A stretch of 42,952 nt of DNA from an uncultured Eubacteriales bacterium (GTDB lineage: Bacteria > Bacillota > Clostridia > Christensenellales > UMGS416), in NCBI GenBank assembly GCA_900542005.1, contig UQLW01000026.1, positions 1 to 42,952 on the forward strand, given 5' to 3'. This document shows positions 8,900 to 16,850 of the stretch, one piece after another. A program made the position numbers and the translations under genes. Position 1 is the first letter of the stretch. Every line of letters starts with the position of its first letter. Under the pieces are notes generated by a model that saw only the letters and a list, made by a program, of their open reading frames with translations, searched no databases and was not told the origin of the DNA.

Positions 8900-8930
8900 A
8901 TCATAAAGGTTGACATAATGACAAAGTCAA
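8900..8930 (-). promoter_or_regulatory. MerR-type promoter and operator of the exporter operon
   Basis: Minus strand TTGACT (8930-8925) and TATGAT (8905-8900) are separated by 19 bases, the long spacer typical of MerR-controlled promoters. TTGAC/GTCAA half-sites (8910-8914 and 8926-8930) form an inverted repeat between the two elements. Confidence 0.75.
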
Positions 8931-8952
8931 TAGCCAAGATGGCTTTAGGGTC

Positions 8953-8977
8953 AAAAAAAGCGCCTTGAAAGGCGCTT
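8953..8977 (-). terminator. Rho-independent terminator of the Gfo/Idh gene
   Basis: AAGCGCC-x6-GGCGCTT stem (8958-8977) followed on the minus strand by a run of seven T. It lies 34 bases past the stop at 9011 and upstream of the MerR promoter. Confidence 0.85.
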
Positions 8978-9010
8978 AGGTGATGTAAGAGGAAAGAGGG
9001 GGGGCGTATC

Positions 9011-10033
9011 TTAGAAAGCCGGAGGGGTCAGGGTCAGGATCGTCCCCTCGCGGATTGCGCGGTCAGCCTCCATCGCAATATAGAAGGCGCTGTAGACCTC
9101 TTCGATCGTCGGATTGCCGGGCCTTTGATGCTCGATCATATCGATCAGCGTACTGATCTGGGCGTACATATCCTTATATTCAGCCTGCAGGTTAATGGTT
9201 TCATAGATCCCGGTATCGCTGTGGTAGAGGCTGATGAGATCGCCTTCCTCCTGGTTCTGGCTGCGATGGTCCCGCATCGTAAGGGTAATACGGCCCTTTG
9301 TGCCAATAAACTCCTTCACATTGGCGCTGGCGGTGTTCCGGCTCCAGCCTGCCTCATAATAGCCGATGCAGCCATTTTCCAGCTTCAGGGTAATCATGCC
9401 ATAATTCGGGTGACGGCTGTCAGGCTCAAGGTAGGTGCCGATCCCGCTGACCTGGCAGACACGGGAGCCGGAGAACCACTGCATGACATCGATATAATGC
9501 ACGCCGCAATCGACGATCGGCGGACAGTCCTCCAGCAGCCTCCGGTAGCGGCTCCAGTTCATGGCATGATGATTCTGCACCATGCGCATCAGCCGCAGCT
9601 CGCCAATCGCCCCCTGGGCGATGAGCTGCTGCATCCGGATATAGGACTGGTTGTGGCGCAGGATATGGGCGATGAGCACCTTGGAGGAAGCCTGCTTAAC
9701 CGCTTCATAAAAGGCCCGCCCCTCTTCAATGGAGGAGGCGATGGGCTTTTCGCAGAGCACATGCTTGCCATAGGCGAGGCAATCCTTCAAAATAGCCAGA
9801 TGGGAGGTGACATAGGTCGCAATGATGACAATATCCACCGCCGGATCCGCCAGGAAGGGACGGTAATCGGTGCCGTATTGACGGGCTGCATATTGGCGGG
9901 CGGTCAGTCGGGCCGTTTCAGCGTTTATGTCGACCACCGCCTCGATCCGAATGTTCTCCCGGCAATAAATGCCTGCAAGATGCTCGCAGCCGATGTGCCC
10001 GCAGCCAATCAGCATGACGCCGTATTGTTTCAT
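9011..10033 (-). CDS. Gfo/Idh/MocA-family oxidoreductase
   Basis: 340 residues. The N-terminal Rossmann motif GCGHIGCEHLAG (G-x-G-x-x-G) binds NAD(P), and the family hallmark CEKPIA follows at about residue 95 with the typical preceding YGKHVL. The middle part has the substrate-domain pattern DCGVHYIDVMQWF. Such enzymes oxidise or reduce sugars, inositols or amino-sugar derivatives. The ATG at 10033 is chosen because GAGGTG lies 7 bases upstream and the dinucleotide fold begins there; the frame is open further upstream but that stretch is not family sequence. It is followed by its own terminator and preceded by the terminator of a paralog. Substrate cannot be deduced. Confidence 0.85.
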   Translation of the reverse strand: MKQYGVMLIGCGHIGCEHLAGIYCRENIRIEAVVDINAETARLTARQYAARQYGTDYRPFLADPAVDIVIIATYVTSHLAILKDCLAYGKHVLCEKPIASSIEEGRAFYEAVKQASSKVLIAHILRHNQSYIRMQQLIAQGAIGELRLMRMVQNHHAMNWSRYRRLLEDCPPIVDCGVHYIDVMQWFSGSRVCQVSGIGTYLEPDSRHPNYGMITLKLENGCIGYYEAGWSRNTASANVKEFIGTKGRITLTMRDHRSQNQEEGDLISLYHSDTGIYETINLQAEYKDMYAQISTLIDMIEHQRPGNPTIEEVYSAFYIAMEADRAIREGTILTLTPPAF

Positions 10034-10102
10034 AACATGCACCTCATCCATACATAGTCTGGCTTGTCCCATGGGGAAACTGTGATATAGCCCCACAAGA
10101 AA

Positions 10103-10134
10103 ACCGCAGGCGGCTGTGTACGGCCGCCTGCGGT
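10103..10134 (-). terminator. Hairpin terminator between the two oxidoreductase genes
   Basis: A 12-bp perfect stem (10103-10114 with 10123-10134, 8-base loop) lies 19 bases past the stop at 10153. The minus-strand T-run is short (TTTCTTG), so termination may be partial. Confidence 0.65.
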
Positions 10135-10152
10135 CCGTTTCGCCTGATGAAA

Positions 10153-11214
10153 TTAGTCCAATACGATCTCGCGATGGGCCTGCGCAGAATCGTAGATCGC
10201 CTGCATCATCTTGGCGGTGATGATGACGGTATCGATGTGGGAGGGGAGCTTCTCGCCGGTCTGGATGCAATTCAGGAAGGCGTCGATCTCATTCTGGAAA
10301 TGATCGCGCATCTTGAATACGGGCTTATACTCCACCAGGGAGCCAAACTCCGCGGTATAGACCGTAAAGTCCTTGCCATACTGCAGGCGGATGCCCGCCT
10401 TATCGCCCATAAAGTCAATGTACATCTCATTCTCGCCGATGTTTTGGGCCCAGGCACCGTTCAGGGTAATCACGGGGCCTTCCGTGCGGATCATGCCGGT
10501 TACCGAATCATCCACATTGTATACGCCGTCATATTTGGGCGGGCCGGCCCACATATCGGTATAGGCGTAGCCCTTCATATCGCAGCCCAGCTTGGAGAAG
10601 GTCTCGCCGGATACCGTGACCGGCTTGGGATCGCCGCAGCAATACATGACGATATCCAGGAAATGTACGCCCCAGTCGATCAGCGCGCCGCCGCCGGCAA
10701 TTTCCTTCGTCGTAAAGGCGCCGCCCAGCCCGGGAATGGAACGGTGGGAACGGAAGGATACATATACATGGAAAACTTCGCCCAGCTTGCCGGAATCAAT
10801 GTATTGCTTGATGAGGTTGACGGAATCGTTAAAGCGGTTCACCACGCCGATATTGAGCACCTTGCCCGTTTCATGCTGTACCTTCTGCATTTCCAGGGCC
10901 TCGGCATAGGTGCGGGCGGCCGGCTTCTCGCAGAGTACATGCTTTCCAGCCCGCAGGAAGTCCATGGCGATGACGGAATGCATGTTGTTGGGTACGCAGA
11001 CGGACACGGCCTCGATTTCGGGATCGTGGAGGAAATCGTGGTAATCGGCTACCGCGGTGCCGCAGCCATATTTCTCCACAGCCGCTTCGGCCCGCTCGGG
11101 AATGATGTCGCAGAAATACTTGATTTCCGCCTGCTCATTGTTCATGTAGGAGGGAATGTGCGCTGCGTTGGCAATGGTACCGCAGCCAATCACGGCTACC
11201 TTGATCTTCTTCAT
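10153..11214 (-). CDS. Gfo/Idh/MocA-family oxidoreductase
   Basis: 353 residues. Starts MKKIKVAVIGCGTIANAAHIP with the NAD(P)-binding G-x-G-x-x-A fingerprint; CEKPAARTYAEAL at about residue 95 contains the conserved family lysine, and LIDWGVHFLDIVMYC is the substrate-domain helix with the candidate catalytic histidine. The ATG at 11214 has GAGGAG 7 bases upstream. It differs clearly from the neighbouring paralog, so this is not a recent duplication. A strong promoter lies upstream (see 11299-11327). No transporter or kinase is adjacent, so the substrate stays open; the family typically acts on sugars or cyclitols. Confidence 0.85.
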   Translation of the reverse strand: MKKIKVAVIGCGTIANAAHIPSYMNNEQAEIKYFCDIIPERAEAAVEKYGCGTAVADYHDFLHDPEIEAVSVCVPNNMHSVIAMDFLRAGKHVLCEKPAARTYAEALEMQKVQHETGKVLNIGVVNRFNDSVNLIKQYIDSGKLGEVFHVYVSFRSHRSIPGLGGAFTTKEIAGGGALIDWGVHFLDIVMYCCGDPKPVTVSGETFSKLGCDMKGYAYTDMWAGPPKYDGVYNVDDSVTGMIRTEGPVITLNGAWAQNIGENEMYIDFMGDKAGIRLQYGKDFTVYTAEFGSLVEYKPVFKMRDHFQNEIDAFLNCIQTGEKLPSHIDTVIITAKMMQAIYDSAQAHREIVLD

Positions 11215-11298
11215 ATGCAAACTCCTCAACCAGTAAATTGAGCCGGCCTGCCGGCCAAATCATACCGGCTTCCAGCTCGTCTGAATTCATGTAATATA

Positions 11299-11327
11299 AT
11301 AATGGCACAGGGGAAATTGCTTGTCAA
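11299..11327 (-). promoter_or_regulatory. Sigma-A type promoter for the 10153-11214 gene
   Basis: TTGACA (11327-11322), 17-base spacer, CATTAT (11304-11299) on the minus strand, about 85 bases upstream of the start codon. Confidence 0.65.
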
Positions 11328-11453
11328 CGGGATGCCTCCGCCCTTTAAGAAAGTTAGCGAAATTCGGCAGAGATCATAGCATATTTAGTCATAAGGGCGG
11401 CGGCGCAGCCTGCGCCAGGGCAAAAATATTTGATAGAAATCGCTTTCGATCCG

Positions 11454-11482
11454 TTGACAAAGCGCTTAATCCATGGTAAAGT
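11454..11482 (+). promoter_or_regulatory. Promoter of the tRNA-Gln/tRNA-Glu unit
   Basis: TTGACA (11454-11459), 17 bases, TAAAGT (11477-11482), about 40 bases before the first mature tRNA base. The stretch 11328-11453 shows only a small GC hairpin (11403-11416) and no gene. Confidence 0.65.
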
Positions 11483-11522
11483 AAACAGCGTGCCGAGCCC
11501 ATCGCCGATGGGGAGACAACAA

Positions 11523-11596
11523 TGGGGAATTGTGTAACGGCAGCACCTACGACTCTGACTCGTATTGTCAAGGTTCGAATCCTTGTTCCCCAGCCA
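11523..11596 (+). tRNA. tRNA-Gln (anticodon CTG)
   Basis: The acceptor stem TGGGGAA pairs with TTCCCCA, with G as discriminator and an encoded CCA end. The anticodon stem TACGA/TCGTA closes the loop CTCTGAC, giving anticodon CTG (codon CAG). GGTTCGAATCC is the T-arm. 74 bases including CCA. It is followed after three bases by tRNA-Glu, so both come from one transcript. Confidence 0.95.
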
Positions 11597-11599
11597 TAT

Positions 11600-11675
11600 G
11601 CCCTCATGGTCTAGTGGCCTAGGACACCGCCCTCTCACGGCGGCAACAGGGGTTCGAATCCCCTTGAGGGTACCA
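11600..11675 (+). tRNA. tRNA-Glu (anticodon CTC)
   Basis: GCCCTCA pairs with TGAGGGT (G-U at the first pair), discriminator A, encoded CCA. The anticodon stem CCGCC/GGCGG closes the loop CTCTCAC, giving CTC (codon GAG). The T-arm is GGGGTTCGAATCCCC. Together with tRNA-Gln(CTG), this pair serves the G-ending codons favoured in a GC-rich genome. Confidence 0.95.
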
Positions 11676-11683
11676 TACACAGA

Positions 11684-11722
11684 CGGATTCCCATCTTGAT
11701 AAGAGGGGAATCCGGTTTTTTT
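11684..11722 (+). terminator. Rho-independent terminator of the tRNA unit
   Basis: CGGATTCCC (11684-11692) pairs with GGGAATCCG (11706-11714), followed by GTTTTTTTG. It lies 8 bases after the tRNA-Glu CCA. Confidence 0.9.
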
Positions 11723-11857
11723 GTCCATTTTTTCTGTCTGTATAGGCTTTTAGGGCAATTTCGCAGTATAATAAAAAGCGGTATATGGATTAGGATTGGA
11801 TGAGGGGCGGGCGTAAGCTTCATCCCATCTGATCCATTTTAAGGAGGGACCGGCAGG

Positions 11858-12532
11858 GTGACCATCATGGATGCGATTCAGGCGCGCCACTCGGTACGAA
11901 GCTATCGGGCCATGGATATTCCCGGGGATGCGCTTTCCCGGCTGCAGGCAGATGTGGAGGCCTGCAACCGGGAGGGCGGCCTTCATATTCAGCTTATCAC
12001 CCAGGAGCCTAAGGCCTTTAGCGGCTTTATGGCTCATTATGGAAAATTCAGCGGCGTGCAGAACTATATGGCGCTCATCGGGAAAAAATCGGATGACCTG
12101 GAAATGAAGCTTGGGTATTATGGCGAGCGGCTTGCGATCCTTGCCCAAAGGCTGGGACTGAATACCTGCTGGGTAGCCATGACGTTTTCCAAGGGCGCCA
12201 CCAGAAAAAGCTGTGCGCTGTCAAGGGGCGAAAGGCTGGTGGCGGTCCTCGCCTTGGGATACGGCGTAAACCAGGGAACACCCCATAAATCGAAACCGAT
12301 GGATGCCCTTTGCAGCGTCGCGGGCGAAATGCCAGAGTGGTTCAGGCTTGGTATGGAGTCCGCCCTTTTGGCCCCGACTGCCATGAACCAACAGAAATTC
12401 AAAATCACCCTTGACGGGAGGGCCGTCAGCGCGCAGTCTCTTGGCGGATTTTATTCCAGGGTTGACCTTGGCATTGTCAAGTACCACTTTGAAGCCGGAG
12501 CCGGCCGGGACAATTTCATCTGGAAATCATAA
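11858..12532 (+). CDS. Nitroreductase-family protein
   Basis: 224 residues. IQARHSVRSYRAMDIP at the N-terminus is the FMN-phosphate-binding signature of nitroreductases; YYGERLAILAQRLGLNTCWVAMTF and the later ESALLAPTAMNQQKF (paired active-site helices) fit the subgroup in which two nitroreductase-like halves lie on one chain. Expected to be an FMN-dependent NAD(P)H oxidoreductase of unknown substrate. GTG at 11858 is chosen because AAGGAGGG lies 9 bases upstream; the next in-frame ATG is 18 bases from it. A TATAAT at 11767-11772 may be the -10 element, but no good -35 is seen. A methyltransferase gene follows 37 bases later. Confidence 0.8.
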   Translation: MTIMDAIQARHSVRSYRAMDIPGDALSRLQADVEACNREGGLHIQLITQEPKAFSGFMAHYGKFSGVQNYMALIGKKSDDLEMKLGYYGERLAILAQRLGLNTCWVAMTFSKGATRKSCALSRGERLVAVLALGYGVNQGTPHKSKPMDALCSVAGEMPEWFRLGMESALLAPTAMNQQKFKITLDGRAVSAQSLGGFYSRVDLGIVKYHFEAGAGRDNFIWKS

Positions 12533-12569
12533 AAACCCTGCGTCACGGCGCCAGTTGGAGGATAATCGT

Positions 12570-13268
12570 ATGCCGCAGCGAAAATACTATCATGCCTATG
12601 ATGACCGTTACCGTCAGGTACACGGGCAGGACCTGCAATGGTCCCAGGGGAATCCGTCGCAAATTGTAGCGGAAACCATCGCCGACTTTGCCGTTAGCCG
12701 GCAGCACAGGCTTCTGGAGATTGGATGCGGGGAGGGCCGCGACGCTTTCCCCCTGCTGGAGCAGGGCTATGACCTGCTGGCGACCGATGTATCGCCGGAG
12801 GCGATTGCCTTCTGCCGGGACAAGCGGCCTGCTTATGCAGAACGCTTCCAGGTGGTCGATTGCGTTTCGGGCTTGCTTAACGGGCGCTTTGACTTTATCT
12901 ACGCTGTCGCAGTCGTGCATATGCTGGTTCCAGATGAGGATAGGGACGCCTTCTACACCTTCATCCGGGATCATCTAAGCCCCGCAGGGCTTGCGCTGAT
13001 TTGTACCATGGGCGATGGCGCTGTCGAACGCCAAACCGATATCCGCACCGCCTTTGACCTTCAGAGGCGTGTCCACCAGCAGTCCGGACGGATGCTTCAA
13101 ATTGCCAATACCTCCTGCCGGATGGTTGGCTTCCGGACGTGGGAAAAAGAGCTGGAACGAAACGGCCTTGATTGTATAAAAAAGGGTATAACGGCCGTTG
13201 GGCTGGACTTCCCGCAGATGATGTATGCCGTCGTTAAACAGCATGCGGCTCCAGCCGCCTATGATTAG
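12570..13268 (+). CDS. Class I SAM-dependent methyltransferase
   Basis: 232 residues. Motif I LLEIGCGEGRDAFPLL at about 45-60, followed by DLLATDVSPEAIAFC (acidic ribose-binding loop) and FDFIYAVAVVHML (motif IV region). This layout fits small-molecule methyltransferases of the Methyltransf_11/25 type. GGAGG lies 8 bases before the ATG at 12570; the frame is open upstream into the previous gene but without family sequence. Probably co-transcribed with the nitroreductase-like gene. Substrate unknown. Confidence 0.8.
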   Translation: MPQRKYYHAYDDRYRQVHGQDLQWSQGNPSQIVAETIADFAVSRQHRLLEIGCGEGRDAFPLLEQGYDLLATDVSPEAIAFCRDKRPAYAERFQVVDCVSGLLNGRFDFIYAVAVVHMLVPDEDRDAFYTFIRDHLSPAGLALICTMGDGAVERQTDIRTAFDLQRRVHQQSGRMLQIANTSCRMVGFRTWEKELERNGLDCIKKGITAVGLDFPQMMYAVVKQHAAPAAYD

Positions 13269-13393
13269 CTGATTTTCACAGAAAGTTAAAATATTTTTCA
13301 TCAATATAAGCAGGAAAAGGCGGATTGATCCCGAATATAACCAATACGGAAGGAGGAAAAAGGATACACTTCAACATGAAAGGAGAGTAAACC

Positions 13394-13939
13394 ATGCGCA
13401 TAAAAGTAACAGCCAGGAATATCGAGCTATCCGGCGCGCTGGAGCGGCAGATTGAAAAGAAGCTGAAGAAGCTTGACAAGTTCTTCACAGAGGACGTTAC
13501 CGCCCAGGTGCGGGTTTCCAACGAAAAAAATCTGGCAGTGATTGAAGTGACCATCCCCTTTGACGGTATGATTATCCGTTGCGAGGAAAAAACGCAGGAT
13601 ATGTATGCCTCCATCGATCTTGTGGTCGACAAGCTGGTCCGCCAGCTTCGCCGCCACAAGACCCGGCTGAGCAAGCGGCTGCGCGAGGGCGCCTTTGCCT
13701 ATTCCGCCGAGGAGGAGGATTTCACCCCTCTTGAGGCGGACGAAGAGGAGGCCGGCCCTCAGGTATATCGGGTCAAGCGCTTCCCGGTAAAGCCGCAGGA
13801 TGTCGAGGAGGCTATTTTGCAGATGCAGCTGCTGGGGCATGATTTCTATGTTTTCTCCAACGCGGCCACCGGCGAGGTCAACGTGCTCTACCGCCGCAAG
13901 GACGGCCGGTACGGCCTGATCGAGCCGGACTACGATTGA
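13394..13939 (+). CDS. hpf: Ribosome hibernation-promoting factor, long form
   Basis: 181 residues, the length of the long HPF form of Bacillota. The N-terminal RaiA-like domain (residues 1-100: MRIKVTARNIELSGALERQIEKK onward) blocks the 30S decoding and tRNA sites. An acidic linker (EEEDFTPLEADEEEAGP) leads to the C-terminal dimerisation domain (KRFPVKPQDVEEAILQMQLLGHDFYVF) that joins two 70S ribosomes into 100S particles. AAGGAGAG precedes the ATG. The upstream 125 bases are AT-rich but hold no clear promoter consensus. The hpf-secA-prfB order is conserved in Bacillota. Confidence 0.95.
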   Translation: MRIKVTARNIELSGALERQIEKKLKKLDKFFTEDVTAQVRVSNEKNLAVIEVTIPFDGMIIRCEEKTQDMYASIDLVVDKLVRQLRRHKTRLSKRLREGAFAYSAEEEDFTPLEADEEEAGPQVYRVKRFPVKPQDVEEAILQMQLLGHDFYVFSNAATGEVNVLYRRKDGRYGLIEPDYD

Positions 13940-13976
13940 TAAAGACGCGGCCTTAGGCCCGTGTATAGGGTAAGCG

Positions 13977-14009
13977 GGCGGCCCTTCCCACCGGGAGGGG
14001 CCGCCTTTT
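13977..14009 (+). terminator. Rho-independent terminator of hpf
   Basis: A 12-bp GC-rich stem (13977-13988 with 13994-14005, one G-T pair) followed by TTTTCT, 38 bases past the hpf stop. Confidence 0.8.
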
Positions 14010-14063
14010 CTGCCTGCAGGGAACTTCAGGGGGAATCCGGGCGAATCACGCGCATCTTTCCAT

Positions 14064-14092
14064 TTGCGTTCCACCGGCCAAAATGCTACAAT
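14064..14092 (+). promoter_or_regulatory. secA promoter
   Basis: TTGCGT (14064-14069), 17 bases, TACAAT (14087-14092), about 35 bases before the secA start. Together with the hpf terminator it makes secA independent of hpf. Confidence 0.6.
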
Positions 14093-14126
14093 ACCCTCGA
14101 CTCATTTTGTGTATTGGAGATCGGAC

Positions 14127-16835
14127 ATGCCTAATTTTTTGAAAAAGCTTTTCCCCAGCGCCAATGAAAGGGAGGTCAAGCGCCTGATGCGCCAGGTTGA
14201 GGCCGTAAACGACCTGGAGCCGCGCTATGAAGCGATGAGCGACCTGGAGCTGGCCGGGCAGACGCAGATCTTTCGTGATCAGCTCAAGGACGGCTCAACC
14301 CTGGAAGATATCCTGCCCAAGGCATATGCCCTGGTGCGCGAGGGTGCAAAAAGGGTATTTGGCAAGCGGCTGTTCGACATGCAGATCTTAGGCGGAATCG
14401 TGCTGCACCAGGGGCGCATCGCAGAGATGAAGACCGGCGAAGGCAAAACGCTCACCGCCGTGCTGGCCGCCTATCTGAACGCCTTATCCGGCGAGGGCGT
14501 ACATGTGGTTACGGTCAACGACTATCTGGCCAGCTTTCAGAGCGAAAGCATGGGGCTGCTTTACCGCTTCCTGGGGCTGACGGTCGGGCTGGTCGTTCCG
14601 GGCATGGAGCCGGAGGAAAAGCGGCAGGCCTATCAATGCGACATCACCTATGGCACCAATAATGAATTCGGCTTTGACTATCTGCGGGATAACATGGTGG
14701 TGAGCCTGGAGCAGCAGGTGCAGCGCAAGCTGCATTACGCCATCGTCGATGAGGTCGACAGCATCCTGATCGACGAAGCCCGCACGCCGCTGATTATCTC
14801 CGGCATGGGCGAGGACAGCACCGAGATATACGGCAAGGCCGACGCCTTTGTCCGACGGCTGACGGCGGAAGCCGATTATACCATCGATGAAAAGATGAAG
14901 GCCGTTACCCTTACCGAGGAGGGAATCCGCAAGGCGGAACGGTATTTTGGCATCGATAACCTGTCGGATATGGACAATACCGCCATCCAGCACCACATTA
15001 ACCAGGCGCTGAAAGCGCATGCCCTGTTCCAGCGGGATCGGGATTACATCGTGCAGAATGATGAGGTCATCATCGTAGACGAGTTCACCGGGCGGCTGAT
15101 GATCGGCCGCCGGTATTCCGAGGGCCTCCACCAGGCAATCGAGGCCAAGGAAAAGGTAAAGGTGCAGCAGGAGAGCAAGACCCTGGCCACTATCACGCTG
15201 CAGAATTATTTCAGGATGTATGAAAAGCTTTCCGGTATGACCGGTACAGCCGCGACCGAAGAGGAAGAATTCCGCAGCATCTATAACATGGATGTAGTCG
15301 AGGTGCCGACCAACCGGCCCATGATCCGTCAGGATCTCAACGATGTGGTCTACAAATCGGTCAAGGGCAAGTTCGCCGCCGTGGTGGAGGAGGTCGTCCA
15401 GCGCCATGAGAAGGGGCAGCCGATCCTGGTGGGTACCGTTTCGGTCGAAAAAAGCGAAATCCTCAGCTCGATGCTGGACCGGCGGGGCGTGCCCCATGTG
15501 GTGCTGAACGCAAAGTATCACGCGAGGGAGGCTGAGATTGTCGCCCAGGCCGGGCAAAAGGGCGCCGTCACCATCGCCACCAACATGGCCGGCCGCGGTA
15601 CCGATATTCTGCTGGGCGGCAATCCGGAATATATGGCCCGTATGGAAATGCGCCGCCAGGGCTACAGCGAGGAGATGGTTGAGGAAGCAGTCAGCATCAC
15701 ACCCTCGGATGAGGAGGAGGTGCTGAAGGCCCGGGCTGTATACCAGAAGCTTTTCAATCAATATAAGGTAAAGACCGACGCTGCCCATGACGAAGTGGTG
15801 GCGCTGGGCGGGCTGCATATCATCGGCACCGAGCGCCATGAAAGCCGCCGCATCGATAACCAGCTGCGCGGCCGCTCCGGCCGCCAGGGCGATCCGGGCA
15901 GCTCCCGCTTCTATATCGCCCTGGAGGACGATCTGATGCGCCTGTTCGGCTCCGAGCGGGTAGAAAGCCTGATGGACAGGATGGGTCTGGATGACGACGT
16001 TCCCATCGAGCTCGGCTTTTTATCCTCGCAGATCGAATCGGCCCAGAAAAAGGTGGAGGCGCGCAATTTCGATATCCGCAAGCATGTGCTGCAATATGAC
16101 GACGTGATGAACCAGCAGCGGACCATCATCTATCAGCAGCGCCGCCAGGTGCTGGAGGGCAAGGATCTGTCCGAGGCGATCGCCCAGATGCGCAGCGAGC
16201 TGCTGGATCGCGCGCTGGATACCTTTGCCTCCAAGGAGCTGGAGCAGGAAGATTGGGATATCCCGGGACTGATGGAATACCTGCGGCGCGTTTATCTGCC
16301 GGAGGGGGCCCTAAGCTACACGCCGGAGCAGCTCCGCGCGCTGGAGCGTGATAAGCTGAAGGAGGATCTGGAGTCCATTGGGCAGCGCCTTTATGCGGAG
16401 AAGGAGGCGGAGATCGCCCAGTCGGGAATCAGCATGCGCGCAGTGGAGCACAGCGTCCTGCTGCGGATGGTGGATACCAAATGGATGGATCACATCGACA
16501 ATATGGATCAGCTGCGCAAGGGCATCGGCCTGCGGGCCGTGGGCCAGCGCGATCCTGTGGTGGAATATAAGTTTGAGGGCTTTGATATGTTCACCGAAAT
16601 GGTGAACGCCATCCAGGAGGATACCCTCACCATCCTGTATCACATCCATGTGGACCGTGTGCCGGAGCGCAAGCAGGTGGCTAAGCCCGTCCAGGCTGCG
16701 CAGCCCGGGGGGGAACCCTCGGAGCCGGCGCCGAAGCAGCCGGCCCGCAAGCTGCCCCAGGTGGGGCGCAATGACCCCTGCCCCTGCGGCAGCGGTCTTA
16801 AATACAAAAAGTGCCATGGCAAGAACCAGGCATAA
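14127..16835 (+). CDS. secA: Preprotein translocase ATPase SecA
   Basis: 902 residues. SecA is the motor that drives unfolded preproteins through SecYEG at the membrane. Visible motifs: MKTGEGKTL (Walker A, about residue 100), VDEVDSILIDEARTPLIISG (Walker B/DEAD), SGMTGTA, GRGTDILLGG, GRSGRQGDPGSSRFY, and the C-terminal zinc-binding SEC-C tail PCPCGSGLKYKKCHG, which binds SecB or phospholipid in other bacteria. ATG at 14127 has GGAG 7 bases upstream; the frame is open 63 bases further but without family sequence. prfB follows 15 bases after the stop and is probably co-transcribed. Confidence 0.98.
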   Translation: MPNFLKKLFPSANEREVKRLMRQVEAVNDLEPRYEAMSDLELAGQTQIFRDQLKDGSTLEDILPKAYALVREGAKRVFGKRLFDMQILGGIVLHQGRIAEMKTGEGKTLTAVLAAYLNALSGEGVHVVTVNDYLASFQSESMGLLYRFLGLTVGLVVPGMEPEEKRQAYQCDITYGTNNEFGFDYLRDNMVVSLEQQVQRKLHYAIVDEVDSILIDEARTPLIISGMGEDSTEIYGKADAFVRRLTAEADYTIDEKMKAVTLTEEGIRKAERYFGIDNLSDMDNTAIQHHINQALKAHALFQRDRDYIVQNDEVIIVDEFTGRLMIGRRYSEGLHQAIEAKEKVKVQQESKTLATITLQNYFRMYEKLSGMTGTAATEEEEFRSIYNMDVVEVPTNRPMIRQDLNDVVYKSVKGKFAAVVEEVVQRHEKGQPILVGTVSVEKSEILSSMLDRRGVPHVVLNAKYHAREAEIVAQAGQKGAVTIATNMAGRGTDILLGGNPEYMARMEMRRQGYSEEMVEEAVSITPSDEEEVLKARAVYQKLFNQYKVKTDAAHDEVVALGGLHIIGTERHESRRIDNQLRGRSGRQGDPGSSRFYIALEDDLMRLFGSERVESLMDRMGLDDDVPIELGFLSSQIESAQKKVEARNFDIRKHVLQYDDVMNQQRTIIYQQRRQVLEGKDLSEAIAQMRSELLDRALDTFASKELEQEDWDIPGLMEYLRRVYLPEGALSYTPEQLRALERDKLKEDLESIGQRLYAEKEAEIAQSGISMRAVEHSVLLRMVDTKWMDHIDNMDQLRKGIGLRAVGQRDPVVEYKFEGFDMFTEMVNAIQEDTLTILYHIHVDRVPERKQVAKPVQAAQPGGEPSEPAPKQPARKLPQVGRNDPCPCGSGLKYKKCHGKNQA

Positions 16836-16850
16836 AAAGGGGTGATTCGT

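Noticed and set aside
11354..11823. Several minus-strand open frames over the tRNA pair
   Set aside because: They are translations of the antisense of tRNA-Gln and tRNA-Glu (the GFEPLL-type peptide is a familiar artefact of tRNA T-arms).
14484..15839. 451-codon open frame antisense to secA
   Set aside because: The plus strand carries unmistakable SecA motifs throughout; the antisense translation is His/Leu/Asp-rich without recognisable domains.
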